DNA of 22,802 bases, from NCBI GenBank assembly GCA_027596035.1, contig JADGJA010000333.1, forward strand, positions 1 through 22,802, written 5' to 3'. This document shows, piece after piece, positions 19,301 to 22,802 of the stretch. The notes beneath the pieces are model-generated. The model made no database searches. It was given only the letters and a program-made list of their open reading frames with translations, and was not told the origin of the DNA. How positions within the stretch are numbered: the stretch's first letter is position 1; every line of letters starts with the position of its first letter. The position numbers and the translations under genes were made by a program. This stretch comes from Thoreauomyces humboldtii (lineage: Eukaryota; Chytridiomycota; Chytridiomycetes; Spizellomycetales; Powellomycetaceae).

Positions 19301-21605
19301 TGCTATAAGCAGTTTGTTTCCTAACACGCGCATGTGCTCCGCAGTGGACTCTACGGACGTTAATGGACTCCCTGTGACAAACATCAAAAATTATGGCGAT
19401 TTATCTTCGAATCTATGTAGTATCCATTGGCATCTCACCGAAGTTCTGCTTCCCGAGGTTATGCAAATTCTTGCAACAAATCATCCAAGCACCATGCAGG
19501 CGCTCCTTAGTGAGCTCGAAGTCATTACCAAACCGTTTGCAGACGGAAATCTTGATCAGACGTCGTCCAACTTTCAAGACGCGGCGACGAAGCTCAGTCG
19601 CGAATTCAAATCTCTCTGTTCGAAGTGGGCGTCCCGAACTCACAAGGCGGTACACTCCGTCCTATCTACATGCGACATGATGTTTGCGCCCGTCCTCGCT
19701 GGCGTCGAAAGCGTTTCCCAGTCTGACTCTGCAGATTTCAAGATCATTCAAAACGTTTTGGTGGTCTATCAAGTTCTCTTCATCGTCGAAATTGTCGCCG
19801 CGTGTCAGTCGTACATCCCTGGATCTGAAATGGACGTAGACGATCCGACCAACGAATGGACCGCAGTCTTCGACTTCAATGACATCGTGCTCGAGCATGA
19901 AGCTTTCTCCAAGGCGATCGTGACGTTGCGCAAATTTGTTGACGTGTGTCTCCGAGAGGTGATCATGAAACCATTGGCCAAACTCGTGGCCAAGACCATC
20001 AAGCGGTGCGCTGGAGGCGGAAAAGTGGAAGCCGCAACGGAACTGCAAAGCCCAACGGGGATACCGTTCGTAGATGCAGCGTGGAGCGCACTCGACTGCA
20101 AGCTCAAGTCAGTCCCAGAACACACCGCCTGGTACGAGCTTGGACTTAACAGCGCTGTCCTTCGTCGAGACGCTATGCTTGCCGATGCGGAACGCCTAGA
20201 AGGGATGGCCATCTTGAGCAGATACCATGCACGCGCGCATCGGCGGCGGCTTGCACTAAGCCGATACCAACTCTTACATGAGGCAGCCCTGACTTACCCT
20301 TCACGTCGAGCTGGAGCTTTTCTGTCGCCGACTCCCCGTTTGCGCTTCATCGGTAGCATCGGGGACGACTTGCCCGTCTTGATGCAGCTGAGTAACGACA
20401 TGGTCAACCTTGATCGGAACTACATGATTCTGACGGAGGAGCTGGAACCGCTCTTGCAAGCTTGCAGCGACGCTCCTGCCGTCGAAACATTTCGAGAACT
20501 GCGCGCCGTGCGCTTTCAACAGATCAAGATTGAGATTGGTCGCGTGACCAGCATGATCGAACTCTGCAACACGCTCGTGCACTTCGAAACATTTCGAGTC
20601 CCTAGTCCCAGCACAAACGCCTTGGACGAGGACATTCTGAACTCCGTACGTGGCCTACAACTTGTTATCGAAGGTCCTTCAGACTCGCTGCCTATCAAGA
20701 TGTCTGCAAACGTTGCAAGAACCATCGCGGATAAGATCGACGCCCTCTCTGCCATCTATGATGACACTGGCAAGATTCTCCAAGATATTCACCAGGTTGT
20801 TGAGGCATTAGTCTTCACCTCGCAGAATCTGGCCGTAGCGCGGGGGTTGAGGGAAGACTTGCAAGAGCACCTTCGGCGTTGGTCGGGGATCGGAGCCCTT
20901 GTGCAAATGCACCGCTTGACCGTCGAGAGATTGTCGGATAACAGCCTGGATCCGAACGATGTCCCGGCTCTCCGCAGCACTCTCCTGGAACTGCAGAGCA
21001 AAGCAGAGCACTTGCTCAAATCCACCTGTGCCTTCGCTTCTCTGAGCGAATTGGATCACGGTTCTGCTGATCGGGACGTTCCCGTTGACCATGCTGCTCT
21101 GGCATCCCCCATGCAAGCCTCTCTTCGCCCGGAGACTCCACGGGCGGAGCCGCTTGCCTTCTCGAGCGAAGCGCTGTACGTGGACGACGAAAACGAGCAG
21201 ACATTACTCGTCGCTATGGATGCGAAGCAGTCGTCTGGAATTGTCCCAGATAATTTCGGTTTCATGGAACCGGCTCGAACTCCAGATGACATTGTCATTC
21301 TGCGACAGTCAGATGCTAACGCATCTGAACTCTCTTTGGAAGACGGCCACGCTACTGGGCAGCAGGAACGCAATGCCTACGGTTTGGGCGTCCTCCGGCG
21401 CATCAAAGACAAGCTCGATGGAAAGGACAACGCCGAACGTCGCAAAATGAGCGTTTCGGAACAGGTAAAGTCTCAAACCGAAAACCTCGAGATTCGATTG
21501 TTCGACTTACTTTATCATATCCTTTAGGTCGATAAAGTTACGCAGGAAGCTCTGGATCCGAAACGCATTGCCGCCATGTACGAAGGATGGATGGCCTGGA
21601 TATAA
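10352..21605 (+). CDS. SMG1: SMG1, PI3K-related kinase of nonsense-mediated mRNA decay
   Basis: SMG1 phosphorylates UPF1 when translation stops early, triggering decay of the mRNA. Exons: 10352-10406, 10472-10664, 10726-10906, 10965-11217, 11278-11476, 11542-11726, 11795-11976, 12039-12589, 12654-12910, 12973-13117, 13192-13502, 13567-13682, 13739-13836, 13896-14136, 14199-14292, 14367-14474, 14562-14632, 14702-14815, 14876-16315, 16387-18453, 18513-19281, 19345-21464, 21528-21605; 9828 nt, 3275 aa (the human protein is somewhat longer). A helical HEAT/TPR-like region comes first, then FAT elements (LFWALWESARYCILSRLRTP, FFYTNKKSCEEWFARVR). The kinase domain has TKTKPKKLQLMGSDGQKYTY, LFKGMEDLHMDERV, the catalytic MIGYMIGLGDRHLDNILLD (about 17840-17896) and HIDFNVCFENG. 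ETALGVTG-like and LLEAFVYDPLVDW motifs distinguish SMG1 from mTOR, ATM and ATR. After a long C-terminal insertion the last exon is the FATC domain, ending AAMYEGWMAWI. The start is the ATG whose spliced frame enters DAISTLFAIV. The intron 14475-14561 is the least certain, and a few acceptors are AAG. Confidence 0.94.
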
Positions 21606-22067
21606 AGCTTGCTGCAACCGATGCGACGGTCGGATTCCAACGCAATCGACCCACGCAGCGTTGATGTGACCCGTGCAGCGGAGCGCATCCCGTCGATCGG
21701 CATCACGTTTGCGGCCAATCGATTGCGTGCCTGACGGATCAGTTTCGCGTCACATCACGAGCCTTTCGTCGGTTCGCAACACTCTGTCGATCCCGCGACA
21801 GCCTACGCTCAGGTCGATCTCGTCTCAGCCCGCCAGCTGGTCAAAAGACCATCCAGCAGAGCTTTGTCAACACGAAAGTACTATTGGCCAGCCACTTCAC
21901 TCATTCCGATATCAGTACCTATATGGAGATCCCGCCGAAAAGACCATGGTAGAAATTGTAACCAGGGAGATGTCGCATTTTTGGTTGATACTATGACTCG
22001 TCCAATGACCATCCATCTTTCTTGCTACCTACTCTATTCTGCTCCTCTTTCCGCCACATCACTCCCC
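21606..22067. other. Region between the converging ends of SMG1 and the STPGR gene
   Basis: This 462-bp stretch follows the SMG1 stop. A + strand frame from about 21705 to 21960 is open, with an Arg/Ser-rich segment, but it has no ATG and no recognisable domain. It should contain the 3' UTRs of both flanking genes. No gene is called. Confidence 0.35.
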
Positions 22068-22773
22068 TCAGGCCGGATAGTAGAGCGCCAGATGCGCCAT
22101 CCTTCGACAGGCTCGCTTGTCCGTAAACAGATCATTAGCACCCAGAAGCTTTCGCAGCTCGACAAGCTGACCATGATTCGTCTGGTCTCGCTGTAAGTAG
22201 CAATAATCGCTTTATATCAGTGATAGCACAACAGCAGACTTCAGAATGGGATGCAAACGGGTTACCCATTTCATGCGACTGGATTTTTGCAATGAGAACT
22301 GTCCGTCATTGGCAACGTGGCGTCCGATGGCGTGACTGACGTCGTAGGTACCTGGTCCTGGCACGACCATCGTAAACTGAAAGAAGAAGGGAGCGCTACA
22401 TCAGCATTCGCATCGAGTCGATCGCTGACACCCCCCAACCATTTCGACGGTGTCTTGTTCCCCCCGAGCACTAACAGAGTTGAGCTTTGCATCTAGCGCG
22501 TTCTTCACTCCTCGGCTGTCCAAGTATCCTCTCGTGCTAGTGATCCGAGATTGTATCACGTCAACGAACGACTCGCGGTCGTATCGACCAACCGGCGGTG
22601 CCTGGATGTCGAAAAAACTTTCGGTTTGAGTTTACCGATTGAGTTTGTTCCGGGGAGGGGGGTCCATCCATCCCCACCTGCTGTTTGATGTCGGGAAACC
22701 GGTCGGCCCGTCTCACGAACACGCCTAGCACGGAAGTTGGTTTCTGAGATGCGACAGCCGCCAGTGTCGTTCG
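22068..22773 (-). CDS. STPGR (sperm-tail PG-rich repeat) family protein, 3' part (partial)
   Basis: Proteins with STPGR/SHIPPO repeats are associated with axonemes and other microtubule structures in flagellated eukaryotes. Exons on the - strand are 22678-22773, 22476-22601, 22266-22376 and 22068-22190, all phase 0; the gene begins beyond the right edge. The peptide has VRRADRFPDIKQQ joined by splicing to APPVGRYDRESFV, then SRGVKNALDAKLNS joined to FTMVVPGPGTYDV. RF...PPVGRYD and PGPGTYD are the hallmark repeat signatures. Introns are 76, 99 and 75 nt. The 3' end is the weakest part: skipping the last intron would instead end the protein within about 20 codons of 22266. An antisense reading of the same stretch (22071-22375) is also open and spliceable, and was rejected as less consistent with the repeat exons. 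Confidence 0.62.
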
Positions 22774-22802
22774 CTGGGAAGGTGGGGTCGGTGGGGGAGG
22801 GG

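Noticed and set aside
22071..22375. A + strand gene with exons ending KLSQLDKLTMIRLVSL and, after splicing, YLVLARPS
   Set aside because: The reading has a good donor and acceptor, but it lies antisense to the exon encoding PGPGTYD, has no convincing start, and matches no family I recognise.

Overview
This window is nuclear DNA of an intron-rich early-diverging, zoosporic (chytrid-like) fungus. Four things point there: spliceosomal introns mostly 51-156 nt long with GT...AG ends; a fungal Atf1-type bZIP factor and a fungal kinetochore Nnf1; a full-length SMG1 kinase, which the model yeasts lack; and an STPGR (sperm-tail PG-rich) protein of the kind found in flagellated eukaryotes. The genus cannot be told from the sequence.

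Layout, left to right: the 5' part of an SDF2-like MIR-domain secretory protein (-, runs off the left edge); V-ATPase proteolipid subunit c (+, seven exons, one only 9 nt long); kinetochore protein Nnf1/PMF1 (-); an Atf1/CREB-type bZIP factor (-); a broken Fanzor (eukaryotic TnpB relative, RNA-guided nuclease) locus at about 5.94-8.91 kb; a secreted CIA30-domain protein (-); the NMD kinase SMG1 (+, 23 exons, 11.3 kb, about 3275 aa); and part of an STPGR protein (-, runs off the right edge). Every spliced model except the partial edge genes was summed by exon length and is divisible by three.

The most interesting region is the Fanzor locus. Its C-terminal half lies on the + strand, with the three RuvC acidic residues, the TDGV block and part of a zinc ribbon. 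Its N-terminal half lies immediately beside it on the - strand, head to head. The arrangement fits an in-place inversion of the 5' half of one gene, with both breakpoints in introns: the splice phases at both ancestral joins agree. The + half is further damaged by two in-frame stops, each one C-to-T step from a sense codon, and by an 11-bp tandem duplication that shifts the frame just after the RuvC-II/zinc-ribbon segment. Two of its introns are unusually long (279 and 281 nt) and carry GC-rich minisatellites. It is best read as a decaying element between ordinary housekeeping genes.

The genes form no operon; each is its own eukaryotic transcription unit. SDF2-like/V-ATPase c and CIA30/SMG1 are divergent pairs that may share promoters.
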